DNA of 6,546 nucleotides, from the NCBI RefSeq assembly GCF_000717715.1, contig NZ_JOAI01000096.1:1-6546 (forward strand). The letters run 5' to 3'. A program made the position numbers and the translations under genes. This DNA is from Streptomyces sp. NRRL B-24484 (GTDB lineage Bacteria > Actinomycetota > Actinomycetes > Streptomycetales > Streptomycetaceae). Of this stretch, positions 1-5,548 are shown in pieces (position 1 is the stretch's first letter; each line of letters starts with the position of its first letter). The notes under the pieces were generated by a model. It did no database searches and was not told the origin of the DNA. It saw nothing but the letters and a program-made list of their open reading frames with translations.

Positions 1-84
1 GCCAACGCCCCCGCCAACGCGTCAGCAAAAGCAACCGAACCCCACCCCGACACGAACAACCACAGCACAGGAAGAACACACGAA

Positions 85-309
85 CTACCCATAGAACGCG
101 GCCACACCCTCCTCCAGGTACTCCTGCCAGCCCACGCGGACAACGGGTCCACCCCAGCCGTACCCCGTCGAAACGTCCGGCCGTTCCTTCCCCAACGCGT
201 CCTCGACCTCGGAGGGACTCATCCCGAACCGCAACGGCCCCACCCCCACCAATGGATCGAGCACCCACCGCAACCGCTCCCCCGGCTCCTTCATCCACCA
301 GCCCACCAC
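85..309 (-). CDS. Short hypothetical protein with GVGPLRFGMSP motif, probably C-terminally truncated
   Basis: The frame encodes 74 residues, starting with GTG at 309 and ending in TAG at 85-87. An internal ATG at 292-294 (MKEPGERL) is an alternative start. A purine-rich AGGGGG lies almost directly against the GTG, so neither start has ideal spacing. Codons are strongly G/C-ending. The centre reads LDPLVGVGPLRFGMSP followed by SEVEDALG. From memory, this motif opens a family of small Streptomyces hypothetical proteins that run well past 100 residues, some found near toxin or immunity genes. Here the frame stops right after EEGVAAFYG, where I would expect the second half to continue, and the downstream bases do not look like that continuation. 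I infer truncation. The function is unknown, and no signal peptide or membrane segment is visible. Confidence 0.55.
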   Translation of the reverse strand: MVGWWMKEPGERLRWVLDPLVGVGPLRFGMSPSEVEDALGKERPDVSTGYGWGGPVVRVGWQEYLEEGVAAFYG

Positions 310-490
310 AACCCCCTAGGCTCGCCCACCCGGCCGCATCCGCCAGTGATCTTGCGCGCGAGGCCAGCCAGCACCCCCGACAACCGCGGCCCGGGGACAA
401 GGCCGGGCAAGGTGCCGGGCCACCTGCAGACAGTGCACGACCGCGGCACCCGACCTCGGGCTCACCCTGTCCGGTCGGCCCCGGCCCCGG

Positions 491-509
491 CCCCGGGCCC
501 GGCCCGGGG
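491..509. repeat. Perfect GC inverted repeat within a GGCCCC-rich tract
   Basis: CCCCGGGCC at 491-499 and GGCCCGGGG at 501-509 are perfect reverse complements around one C. As a hairpin this gives about eight G-C pairs and a 3-nt loop. It sits at the end of a repeated CCGGCCCC-type tract (about 477-509). No T-run follows on either strand, so a classical intrinsic terminator is not supported. It may be a chance product of the simple repeat or a transcription roadblock. Confidence 0.55.
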
Positions 510-865
510 ATGAGACGATCGGCTCGGCTCCCGGGGTTTCCATTGCCTTCCCAGGATCCACCTTGCGTTCCCGACCCCGGCACACCATCAGCACGCTTCC
601 CCGCACCACCGAGCCCGGGCAGTGGCCGGGTCCTGGCGCAAGCAGCGGCGCAGCAGGGGCGGTCTGTCTCCGCAGCCGGCCGCCCCGAGGATTCGGCGGC
701 CGCGGCCGCGGCGCCCGGGTGCGGGCCGGACGCCGAGCCGCGGGGCACAGCCGGATGTCGCCCGCGGTGGGGTGACGGGGCGGCGCCCGGTTCAACAACC
801 GGCACCCGGCCGAGGACACCCGGCTCCGCCGGGATGCTGCAGCCGGTGAGCAGCTGGGCGCCGAG

Positions 866-1045
866 TCAGAGGCTGCGCCAGTGCCCGGGCTGGATGTGGC
901 CGGCCTGCCACGCGTTCACCGCGGCATTGCGGACGACCGCGGGCAGGTCGCCGCCGGTCTCGGCGAGCATGTCCGGTACGGAGGCCGGGTTCGCCGCCGG
1001 CTCCGGATGGCCGACCGGCGTCGGCGCCTGCCCTGCACCGCGCTG
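866..1045 (-). pseudogene. Coding-like C-terminal tail of an unrecognised protein
   Basis: On the minus strand the frame ending in TGA at 866-868 closes with MLAETGGDLPAVVRN and AAVNAWQAGHIQPGHWRSL. Upstream of that it reads TPVGHPEPAANPASVPD. Over roughly the last 55 codons nearly every third base is G or C, and the composition is balanced, unlike the Arg/Pro-rich translation farther upstream. No start codon with a Shine-Dalgarno sequence is visible. The upstream continuation (toward 1357 and beyond) is the antisense of the 138-aa gene, so this looks like a remnant rather than a whole gene. The upstream limit given is approximate. I do not recognise the family, and it may be chance. Confidence 0.25.
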
Positions 1046-1357
1046 TGTGCTGCTGGGCCCGGCTTGTGGGCCGCCGGCTCGACACAGGACGCTGGCCTGT
1101 CGCGTCGTTGGTTGGGGCGGCCGGTGTGTACGGTCGGCCGCCCCGATGGGCGGTGTCCTGTCGGCCCGGCGCGTCGGGGTGTACGTGCCGGACGGGGGGC
1201 AGGGCCTCGTCGCGCGCCCTGGTCGGGGCGCTCGTCCGGGTTCAACGACGCAAGTCCCGCATGGACACGAGGACGGCGCCGCGGTAGGCCGGCACTGGTC
1301 GGCGCCCGGCGGCGCAAACCTCTGGGAGGCGTCAGCCGCAGGTGCCAGGATGCCCGG

Positions 1358-1774
1358 ATGAACGACGATGCCGCCCCCAGCAAGGCCGAGCAGGTCCGCC
1401 TCTACCTCGAAACCCTGCAGGCCCGCATGGACCCCGACCAGTTCCGGGTCCTGCGCCACCTCGTCAGCCGCTCCCTCCCCGTCCTCGCCGCACCCGACGG
1501 GGAGGGCCACCTCGACCTCGACGACGAGAACAAGGCCCACCTCACCCCGGAGGTCACCAACGAACTCCTCGTCGCCCTGGCCATCGCCACCACCGGCACC
1601 ATGGAGCACCACGTCGTCGACCTCGGCGACGGCGCGGCAACCGTCATGGACGCCGACACCGCCAGCGACCCCGAAGCCGTCCAGGAGATGCGCGACTGGG
1701 CCGCACAACAACGCCGCGAACGGGAGCACACCGACGCCGTCCTGCGCGGCATCGCCGACACCTCCAACACCTGA
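1358..1774 (+). CDS. Hypothetical acidic protein, 138 aa
   Basis: The ATG at 1358 is preceded by AGGA at 1347-1350 with a 7-nt spacer, and the codons from there are consistently C/G-ending. The same frame stays open upstream to 881, but that stretch gives Arg-rich noise, so I reject the longer start. The protein begins MNDDAAPSKAEQVRLYLETL and is mostly hydrophilic. A helical N-terminal part (about residues 8-44, with LYLETLQARMDPDQFRVL) is followed by an acidic HLDLDDENK segment (51-59), a more hydrophobic helix (about 62-80, EVTNELLVALAIATTG), and a charged C-terminal helix (about 104-134, EMRDWAAQQRREREH). There is no signal peptide, membrane segment or catalytic motif, so a soluble cytoplasmic protein is likely. 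I do not recognise a family. The gene stands alone, with 220 bp to the next gene. Confidence 0.75.
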   Translation: MNDDAAPSKAEQVRLYLETLQARMDPDQFRVLRHLVSRSLPVLAAPDGEGHLDLDDENKAHLTPEVTNELLVALAIATTGTMEHHVVDLGDGAATVMDADTASDPEAVQEMRDWAAQQRREREHTDAVLRGIADTSNT

Positions 1775-1832
1775 TCCCGCCGGCCGCCCAGGTGCGCGGA
1801 GCGAGGGCCGTCTGCCTGTCGGCTCGGCGTGT

Positions 1833-1931
1833 CCCGGCGGAGGTGAAGGCGACGGTGCGGTGCCAGCGGTGGAGTTCGTCGATCTGCAGCAGGAGCGCGC
1901 GGCGGGGGGCGAGCGGGCCGAGGCTGACGCT
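1833..1931 (-). pseudogene. Coding-like scrap between two plus-strand genes
   Basis: In the gap between the two plus-strand genes, the minus strand carries about 33 codons with near-uniform G/C third positions. They read VSLGPLAPRRALLLQIDELH then RWHRTVAFTSAG. The surrounding codons in the same frame lose this bias, and no start codon with a ribosome-binding site is present. It may be a leftover of a lost gene. I do not recognise it, and random open frames in DNA this GC-rich can look similar. Confidence 0.2.
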
Positions 1932-1994
1932 GCCTGATCTTCGAGTGCAGACTATGGTCTTCAAGCTGGTCGAACGCGCAGAGAGGACAGCAGC

Positions 1995-2468
1995 ATGATC
2001 CAGCCAGCGGCTGAGCCGGTCACGTTCCGCAGCCTTGGTCAAAGGAGCGTGCTGTTCTTGGTCGGTGCGATCTTCGGTGTGATCGGGGCAGGGATCCTGG
2101 TCACTGACCACTCGATCCCCGGCATTCTGATCGGTGCCGTCGTGGCAGGGGTGGGAGGAGTCCTGGCATGCAGGGGACCGCGGACAGGCGTCCGGGCGGA
2201 CAGCCGCGGGATCGCCCATCGCGCTCTCGAACGCACCAGGCTCATCCCGTGGTGCCAGATCAGCAGTATCACCACCGGGCAGGCCAATGGCAGCTCGCCG
2301 CTGCCCACCGACACGGCGACACTGGCCTTGCGCGACGGCAGCACCCACGTCCTGACCGGGATGGCCACATCCACGCTCGCCCGGCGGTCGACATCAGCCG
2401 CTGATGACCGCGGCCAGGAGCTACGAACCCGGCATGCGCTGCATCGAGAAGCGTGCGCGAGTTGCTGA
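1995..2468 (+). CDS. Small membrane protein with PH-like domain, 157 aa
   Basis: The ATG at 1995 has GAGGA at 1983-1987 with a 7-nt spacer. After a short cytoplasmic N-terminus come two adjacent hydrophobic segments, about residues 19-36 (VLFLVGAIFGVIGAGILV) and 42-58 (PGILIGAVVAGVGGVLA). The short linker TDHS-type turn between them suggests a hairpin with both ends on the same side. The soluble part (about 62-128) has the pattern of bacterial PH-like domains attached to membrane hairpins: G(V/I)xAD..GI, then IPW.QI..I, then a TLALRDGS-type strand pair. The last 25 residues form a charged tail (DDRGQELRTRHALHREACASC). Such proteins are common in actinobacteria and usually have unknown roles; lipid or protein binding at the membrane is only inferred. 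The 3' end overlaps the ModC-like remnant in another frame, so the natural C-terminus may have been altered. Confidence 0.75.
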   Translation: MIQPAAEPVTFRSLGQRSVLFLVGAIFGVIGAGILVTDHSIPGILIGAVVAGVGGVLACRGPRTGVRADSRGIAHRALERTRLIPWCQISSITTGQANGSSPLPTDTATLALRDGSTHVLTGMATSTLARRSTSAADDRGQELRTRHALHREACASC

Positions 2469-2616
2469 AACTGTACGGAGACCACACCCGGGTCGACCTC
2501 ACCGACCCGGTGGCACTCGCGGCCGATATCACCCCGAGCGCCGCCGCCAACCTGGCCCCTGGCCGCAAGGTCTGGGCACCGTCAAGGCCGCCCAGACCCA
2601 CGCCTACCCGACCTGA
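2453..2616 (+). pseudogene. Frameshifted C-terminal TOBE/MOP fragment of a molybdate ABC transporter ATPase (ModC-like)
   Basis: From 2453 the frame reads VRELLKLYGDHTRVDLTDP, then VALAADITPSAAANLAPGRK and VW. This matches the layout of the last TOBE half-domain of actinobacterial ModC-type ATPases, which bind molybdate (RVxL.xPVxLxADITPxAxxxLxLAPGxxVW). After VW (2570-2575) the frame is lost. If one base is restored near 2576-2577, translation continues in the neighbouring frame as (A)TVKAAQTHAYPT and stops at TGA 2614-2616, matching the usual VKATxTxxYP ending of the family. The ATPase core (Walker A, signature, Walker B) is absent upstream, where the PH-like membrane protein lies instead. 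I read it as the 3' scrap of a modC-like gene with a one-base deletion. It ends 2 bp from the convergent lipoprotein gene. Assignment is by remembered family pattern; another TOBE-bearing ATPase is possible. Confidence 0.55.
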
Positions 2617-2618
2617 GC

Positions 2619-3419
2619 TCACGCCGGCTTCAGCTGCTCCTTGAACACGGAGAAGTCCACGACCTGGTCGGCCGGCGGCACCTCGACGGTGAACGGCTTG
2701 TCGAACGCGCCGAAATCCATGCCACCGGGATCGCCCTCGGTCGTCTCCATGCGGATCAGGTAGGGCGTACCCTCGGTCGCCACATGCAGGACGAGCTTCT
2801 TGCCGTCGCTCACGCTGGTCAGGCTGATGGTCTTGACACCATTGGTCCTGCCGGCGATGCCTTTGGAGACCTGGTCCTCCCCGGTGTCCTCGAACATGCC
2901 CTTGATGACGTTGCACATGGCCGCGGACTCGGGCATCTGCTGGTCGTCGAACCCGGTCAGGAAGCGGTCCTTGAAGAGGCTTGCGGCGCGCGCGGCCTGC
3001 TGCGGGCTGGCACCGCCCTTCTCGAGCTGCTTTCGCCAGGTCGCCTCGTCCGCCCTGATCCAGCCCTTGCCCCCGGTGCGCCGGATCTCGAGCGCGCCCG
3101 TGGCGGACCCCGAGACCGTTCCGGTGCAGTTACCCCGCTTGTCCGAGGATAGGTGCATCGTGATCCGCTGCCCGTCCAGGCTGATGCTGCCGTCCACCCG
3201 CACCGAGCTGAGCGCCGCCATCGCGGAGTGCGTCTTGGCCGCTATCTCGTCGGCGCTGAGCAAGTCGAGCACCACGGGCGACGCCGAACTCGCTGCGGGC
3301 GCGGCAGCGGTGCGGGCCGCGGCACCGCTGCCGCCGCCACCATCGCCCCCGCACGCGGTCGCACCAGCGGCAAGAACCGCACACAGGACGGAGGCAGCGA
3401 CAGATCGCTTGGAGAACAT
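2619..3419 (-). CDS. Secreted lipoprotein, LppX/LprAFG-like, 266 aa
   Basis: The ATG at 3417-3419 is preceded by AAGGGA (3425-3430) with a 5-nt spacer. An in-frame start 20 codons upstream would place extra residues before the signal peptide, so I reject it. The N-terminus is a lipoprotein signal: MFSKR, a hydrophobic stretch, then GATAC with the lipid-carrying Cys at residue 23. A Gly/Ser/Ala-rich linker (24-48) follows. The body starts LLSADEIAAKTHSAMAALSS and shows features I associate with actinobacterial lipoproteins of the DUF1396/LppX-like kind: the SxRVDGS strand, KRGNCTGT with Cys98, GKGWIRADEATWRKQ, and a second Cys169 in AAMCNVIKGMF, likely disulfide-bonded to Cys98. Near the end are strands such as KLVLHVATEGTPYLIRME. 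Mycobacterial relatives hold or carry lipids; a role here at the outer face of the membrane is inferred. It appears to be a single-gene unit. Confidence 0.85.
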   Translation of the reverse strand: MFSKRSVAASVLCAVLAAGATACGGDGGGGSGAAARTAAAPAASSASPVVLDLLSADEIAAKTHSAMAALSSVRVDGSISLDGQRITMHLSSDKRGNCTGTVSGSATGALEIRRTGGKGWIRADEATWRKQLEKGGASPQQAARAASLFKDRFLTGFDDQQMPESAAMCNVIKGMFEDTGEDQVSKGIAGRTNGVKTISLTSVSDGKKLVLHVATEGTPYLIRMETTEGDPGGMDFGAFDKPFTVEVPPADQVVDFSVFKEQLKPA

Positions 3420-3650
3420 CTGAATCCCTTTTCGACGAAGCACGAGCGGGGAACAGTATCGGGCCGCGGAGTGACACACCGTCCGTCAGGGCCGAACAGG
3501 CCGTCAGGTCGTCAGGTCGTGCGGACGAATCCCGATTCGCAGGCGGTGACAAACGGCCTGGGTGCGGGTGGGCCACCGACAGACCTCATCGGAGGCGAAG
3601 GCCGCGTTCCTGACTGAACGGACGCGCTGCGAGCTGTGCGGGAGATCGCG
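3420..3650. other. Intergenic region between divergent lipoprotein and small ORF
   Basis: This gap must hold the lipoprotein promoter, reading leftward, but I find no convincing -35/-10 pair. TACTGT-like hexamers about 35 bp upstream of the lipoprotein start lack a good -35 partner. A small tandem repeat of GTCAGGTC occurs at 3503-3510 and 3511-3518. Frames crossing here give no recognisable protein. Confidence 0.35.
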
Positions 3651-3767
3651 ATGCAGGCCGAGCGCACCGTCCGGGTGGAGATCGAGGACAGCGGCCTGGT
3701 CCACCTCCTGGTCCTCATCGACCGCCCGGAGCCGGGCACCCCCGCGCATGCCCAGCCACTGCGCTGA
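3651..3767 (+). CDS. Small ORF, 38 aa, unknown; possibly the tail of a longer lost gene
   Basis: The ATG at 3651 follows GGAG at 3641-3644 with a 6-nt spacer and ends in TGA at 3765-3767. The peptide reads MQAERTVRVEIEDSGLVHLL followed by VLIDRPEPGTPAHAQPLR, with almost every third codon position G or C and a plausible beta-strand pattern (TVRVEIED, LVHLLVLID). Coding character seems to extend upstream in the same frame (TDALRAVREIA) to a TGA at 3615-3617, and a GTG at 3636 is an alternative start. This raises the chance that a longer gene lost its 5' part. I recognise no family, and there is no membrane segment. It converges on the 215-aa gene, with 24 bp between stops. Confidence 0.5.
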   Translation: MQAERTVRVEIEDSGLVHLLVLIDRPEPGTPAHAQPLR

Positions 3768-3791
3768 CGCGGCCCCGGCGGCCGGAGGTGC

Positions 3792-4439
3792 CTACCGGCG
3801 GGCGCTGCCGCCGGCGACCTCCAGCTCCCGCAGCTCAGCCTCGGCGCGCCGCTGGTCGGCGACCGCGTCGATCCCGAAGTCCACCGCTCGCATGTAGGCG
3901 GCGACCCGGCGCCGGGCGAGGTCGAGAAGCTGCTCGCGGGGCCACGGTTCGCCGCGGCCGGCCGCCTGCCCGGAGCGCCCGTTGTCGTCCGTGACCTCCG
4001 CCATGGCGCGCATCGCCGCCCCCACCGCGGCCAGGTCCGACAGCTGTCCGCTGCGCCACGCCAGGTACTCCTGCCGCACATAGCCGAGGGGATTGTCCCC
4101 ACCGTCCCACTCGGGCGCGTCCGGGCCCAGCAGGCCCCGGCCGGAACCGTCGCGGCGGTCCAGCTCCCTCAACTGATTCGCGAAATCCGCCGGGTCCCGG
4201 GGAGGCCGTCCCCCGGGCCGGATCGGGACACTGCCGGCCGGCGGCGCGGGCCTGCGCAGCGCGGCACGATCCTGCTGGGCGGCGTAGCGCAGCATCCACT
4301 CCCGGCCGCGTTCCTGCGGGGTGCGGTCCTCGGCGCGAACGAGGTTCATCAGCGCCAGCATCTCGACCTCGTCGTCCGGGGCGTCCGCGTAGGCCTCTTC
4401 CGCGGTGGGGGCGGCCGGGCCGGCGATGTGGTTCGGCAT
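3792..4439 (-). CDS. Hypothetical protein, 215 aa, soluble and highly charged
   Basis: The ATG at 4437-4439 has GAGGAG about 10 nt upstream (4450-4455), and the frame runs to TAG at 3792-3794 with strong G/C third-position bias. The N-terminal third is acidic then basic (PTAEEAYADAPDDEVEMLAL; MNLVRAEDRTPQERGREWML). Next comes a Pro/Arg-rich linker (about 60-85), then a segment with PDAPEWDGGDNPLGYVRQEY and LAWRSGQLSDLAAVGAAMRA (about 107-146), and finally a long helix, likely coiled, at about 168-208 (EQLLDLARRRVAAYMRAVDF; ADQRRAEAELRELE). There is no signal peptide, membrane helix or known catalytic motif. I do not recognise the family. The aromatic-rich DNPLGYVRQEYLAW patch is the most useful segment for a homology search. 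It stands alone, with no operon partner on its strand. Confidence 0.75.
   Translation of the reverse strand: MPNHIAGPAAPTAEEAYADAPDDEVEMLALMNLVRAEDRTPQERGREWMLRYAAQQDRAALRRPAPPAGSVPIRPGGRPPRDPADFANQLRELDRRDGSGRGLLGPDAPEWDGGDNPLGYVRQEYLAWRSGQLSDLAAVGAAMRAMAEVTDDNGRSGQAAGRGEPWPREQLLDLARRRVAAYMRAVDFGIDAVADQRRAEAELRELEVAGGSARR
3795..3814. terminator. Possible GC hairpin at convergent gene ends
   Basis: CCGGCGG at 3795-3801 and CCGCCGG at 3808-3814 form a perfect 7-bp stem with a GCGCTG loop. It lies 28 bp after the stop of the 38-aa ORF and overlaps the last codons of the minus-strand 215-aa gene. There is no T-run. Streptomyces terminators often lack one, but a chance GC hairpin is equally plausible. 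Confidence 0.22.
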
Positions 4440-5080
4440 CTGGCGGTTGCTCCTCGATGATCGGGGCGCTGCGGCCGGGGCGGCCCACGCGGAACGGCCG
4501 GGCGAGGCGCCGCCTGCATCCTGCAGACGGGTCCCGCGGCCCTGAACTTCATTCTCGGCGCGCCGGGTTCCCGGCGGGGCCGGTGCACCGGATCTGACGG
4601 GATCTCACTGCACGGTGGCGGCGCGGAGCGAACCTGTAGGGGGTCGGGTTCGGGGCGGCCGGCCCTCACACCGCTGCCCGGCTGCTCGGGTGCCGGTGCC
4701 CAGCACGGTGGTCTGGGCGGTCGGCTGCGGCACGCGGAACGTTCAGGGGCGGCCCCAGGTCCTACAGGCGGGCTCGTGCCAGGTGGTGCGGACAACCGTG
4801 CCGCCGTGGGCGATGTGCTCGCTCGACCAAGTTCTGCAGCATCCGCCGGCCAGCCGGGCCGGGGCCGGTGGCGCCATGGCACGTGTGCCGGTTGCAGGCA
4901 CGAGTGCGGCCGGACGGCGGCGAGGGACGCCACGGAGGTCATCGACACGATCGACGCGCTACTTGAGACGTCAACACACCAGCCGCCCTCTACTCCTCCT
5001 CCAGCGACCGCCCCGGACCTTGCCTCCACCGCGACCGAGACCGCCTGGCGGGCACAGCCCGCCACGCCACACCCCCGACC
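4440..5080. other. About 640 bp without a supported gene
   Basis: Frames crossing here on both strands give Arg/Pro/Ala-rich or Cys/Ser-rich translations without domain character. The only stretch with some coding look is a minus-strand piece of about 27 codons ending in TGA at 4743-4745 (EHIAHGGTVVRTTWHEPACR), without a start. A 7-bp inverted repeat CGCCGGG/CCCGGCG lies at 4561-4567 and 4570-4576, upstream of the minus-strand 215-aa gene. I see no tRNA, no promoter I can defend, and no mobile element boundary. Confidence 0.45.
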
Positions 5081-5434
5081 GTGCTCGACACTCCCCCAAC
5101 TCTCCCCTCGGCCAGCATCGTGCCGGCCCGGCGAAAGCCCCCACCACCCGACGCCCAAGAGGGGTCCGATCCGAGCACTGGGCCCGCGAAGCCGCGGGCG
5201 GCCAGGCCCGGCGCCGTGAGACGCAGCGCGCTGGGAGGTGCCACCCTAATCGGACTGCAGCTGGTCGCCTTCGCTTCCTGGTCCGTGCGCTGGACGATCC
5301 TCGTCGCCCTTGCCGCAGCTGCGATTCTTGCCTTTGGGCTAAAGGTTGACGAGCCCACTCCCGAAGAACAGGAAGACATCAGCGGAGTCATCGTCTCCCT
5401 GGGAGTGACCGCAGTCCCTGCCTGCTGCTCCTGA
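5081..5434 (+). CDS. Small multi-pass membrane protein, frameshifted near its 3' end
   Basis: The open frame runs from GTG 5081 to TGA 5432-5434 (117 codons). The first 45 residues are Pro/Ala-rich with no ribosome-binding site, so the real start may be GTG at 5216 (VRRSALGGATLIG), which would leave 72 codons. From there the protein is clearly membrane-like. One hydrophobic segment is GGATLIGLQLVAFASW and a second is WTILVALAAAAILAFGL. Then comes an acidic loop (KVDEPTPEEQED) and the start of a third segment (ISGVIVSLGVTAVPA). The frame then ends abruptly in CCS. In the neighbouring frame the membrane segment continues and a fourth follows, so a one-base deletion near 5420-5422 is likely. I recognise no named family. 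Actinobacterial small four-helix hypothetical membrane proteins look like this. Confidence 0.5.
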   Translation: MLDTPPTLPSASIVPARRKPPPPDAQEGSDPSTGPAKPRAARPGAVRRSALGGATLIGLQLVAFASWSVRWTILVALAAAAILAFGLKVDEPTPEEQEDISGVIVSLGVTAVPACCS

Positions 5435-5511
5435 TCGTCTCACCGATGCCATGGTGGGGTGTGCTGATCCTCAGCGGGGTGATGGGTCCCATCCTGCTGG
5501 CAATGCAGTGA
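5422..5511 (+). pseudogene. Out-of-frame C-terminal part of the small membrane protein
   Basis: From 5422 the neighbouring frame reads LLLLIVSPMPWWGVLILSGV then MGPILLAMQ and stops at TGA 5509-5511. It completes the hydrophobic segment cut off by the upstream stop at 5432-5434 and adds a fourth segment, so the two pieces belong to one original gene. Inserting one base near 5420-5422 would join them. The TGA is formed by the first three bases of the adjacent IS3 end, so even this tail may be a truncated C-terminus, with the rest displaced by the insertion. Confidence 0.6.
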
Positions 5512-5536
5512 GCTTGCTCCGCTTTGACGGACACCC
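5509..5536 (+). repeat. Terminal inverted repeat (single end) of the IS3 element
   Basis: The sequence begins TGAGCTTGCTCCGC and contains GACGGACACCC, about 13 bp before the orfB stop. IS3 family ends start with TG and end with CA, and GGACACCC is typical of many actinobacterial members. The partner repeat would lie upstream of orfA and is not in the window, so the repeat nature cannot be confirmed internally. Confidence 0.5.
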
Positions 5537-5548
5537 TCGTTGTGGTGG

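Larger units (their letters stand above)
310..1357. other. Long region without a supported complete gene
   Basis: Long open frames here, including a plus-strand frame of over 300 codons from 252, give low-complexity Pro/Ala/Arg/Gly translations typical of random GC-rich DNA, so I do not call them genes. Two short stretches do have coding-like codon choice. One is on the plus strand at about 788-865 (RFNNRHPAEDTRLRR...), and the other is the minus-strand tail ending at 866. They abut but lie on opposite strands, and neither has a supported start. A GC palindrome lies at 491-509. The region is best read as decayed accessory DNA. Confidence 0.5.

Noticed and set aside
1..512. Open plus-strand frame from the left edge to about 512
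   Set aside because: It is antisense to the 85-309 ORF over much of its length, and the translation is His/Pro/Arg-rich. A C-terminus of an outside gene in the first 80 bases cannot be excluded but is not supported.
881..1357. 5' extension of the 138-aa protein to a 297-codon frame
   Set aside because: The upstream part is Arg-rich noise, while the ATG at 1358 has a well-spaced AGGA.
252..1361. Long plus-strand frame of 369 codons
   Set aside because: The translation is Pro/Ala/Gly/Arg-rich noise including a GPGPGPGP run from a simple repeat. It has no domain, no ribosome-binding site and no coherent codon bias.
866..1729. Minus-strand frame of 287 codons
   Set aside because: Most of it is the antisense of the 138-aa plus-strand gene, giving Val/Gly/Asp-rich shadow sequence. 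Only its last 50 or so codons look coding and are reported separately.
1924..1958. Possible promoter for the PH-like membrane protein (CTGACG ... TATGGT)
   Set aside because: The spacing between hexamers is about 23 bp, too long for a normal sigma-70-type promoter.
2800..3423. Plus-strand frame of 207 codons
   Set aside because: It is the antisense shadow of the lipoprotein gene, which has a signal peptide, lipobox and ribosome-binding site on the other strand.
3440..3480. Possible -10 (TACTGT) for the lipoprotein gene
   Set aside because: No acceptable -35 hexamer at 16-19 bp, so the call would rest on a single weak hexamer.
4559..4578. Hairpin CGCCGGG-TT-CCCGGCG as a terminator or tRNA-like element
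   Set aside because: No gene ends at it, there is no T-run and no cloverleaf can be built around it. Short GC hairpins are frequent in this composition.
4743..4840. Minus-strand Cys/His/Trp-containing scrap (EHIAHGGTVVRTTWHEPACR)
   Set aside because: It is about 27 codons with no start, and neighbouring frames look equally plausible. It is too short to claim as a gene remnant.
4349..5158. Minus-strand frame of 269 codons
   Set aside because: It has Pro/Arg/Ser-rich noise and no start signal, and its end overlaps the well-supported 215-aa gene in another frame.
4776..5219. Plus-strand frame of 147 codons with a CAGCRHECGR segment
   Set aside because: Cys/His spacing hints at metal binding, but the rest is Pro/Ser/Thr/Arg-rich and there is no ribosome-binding site or family resemblance.
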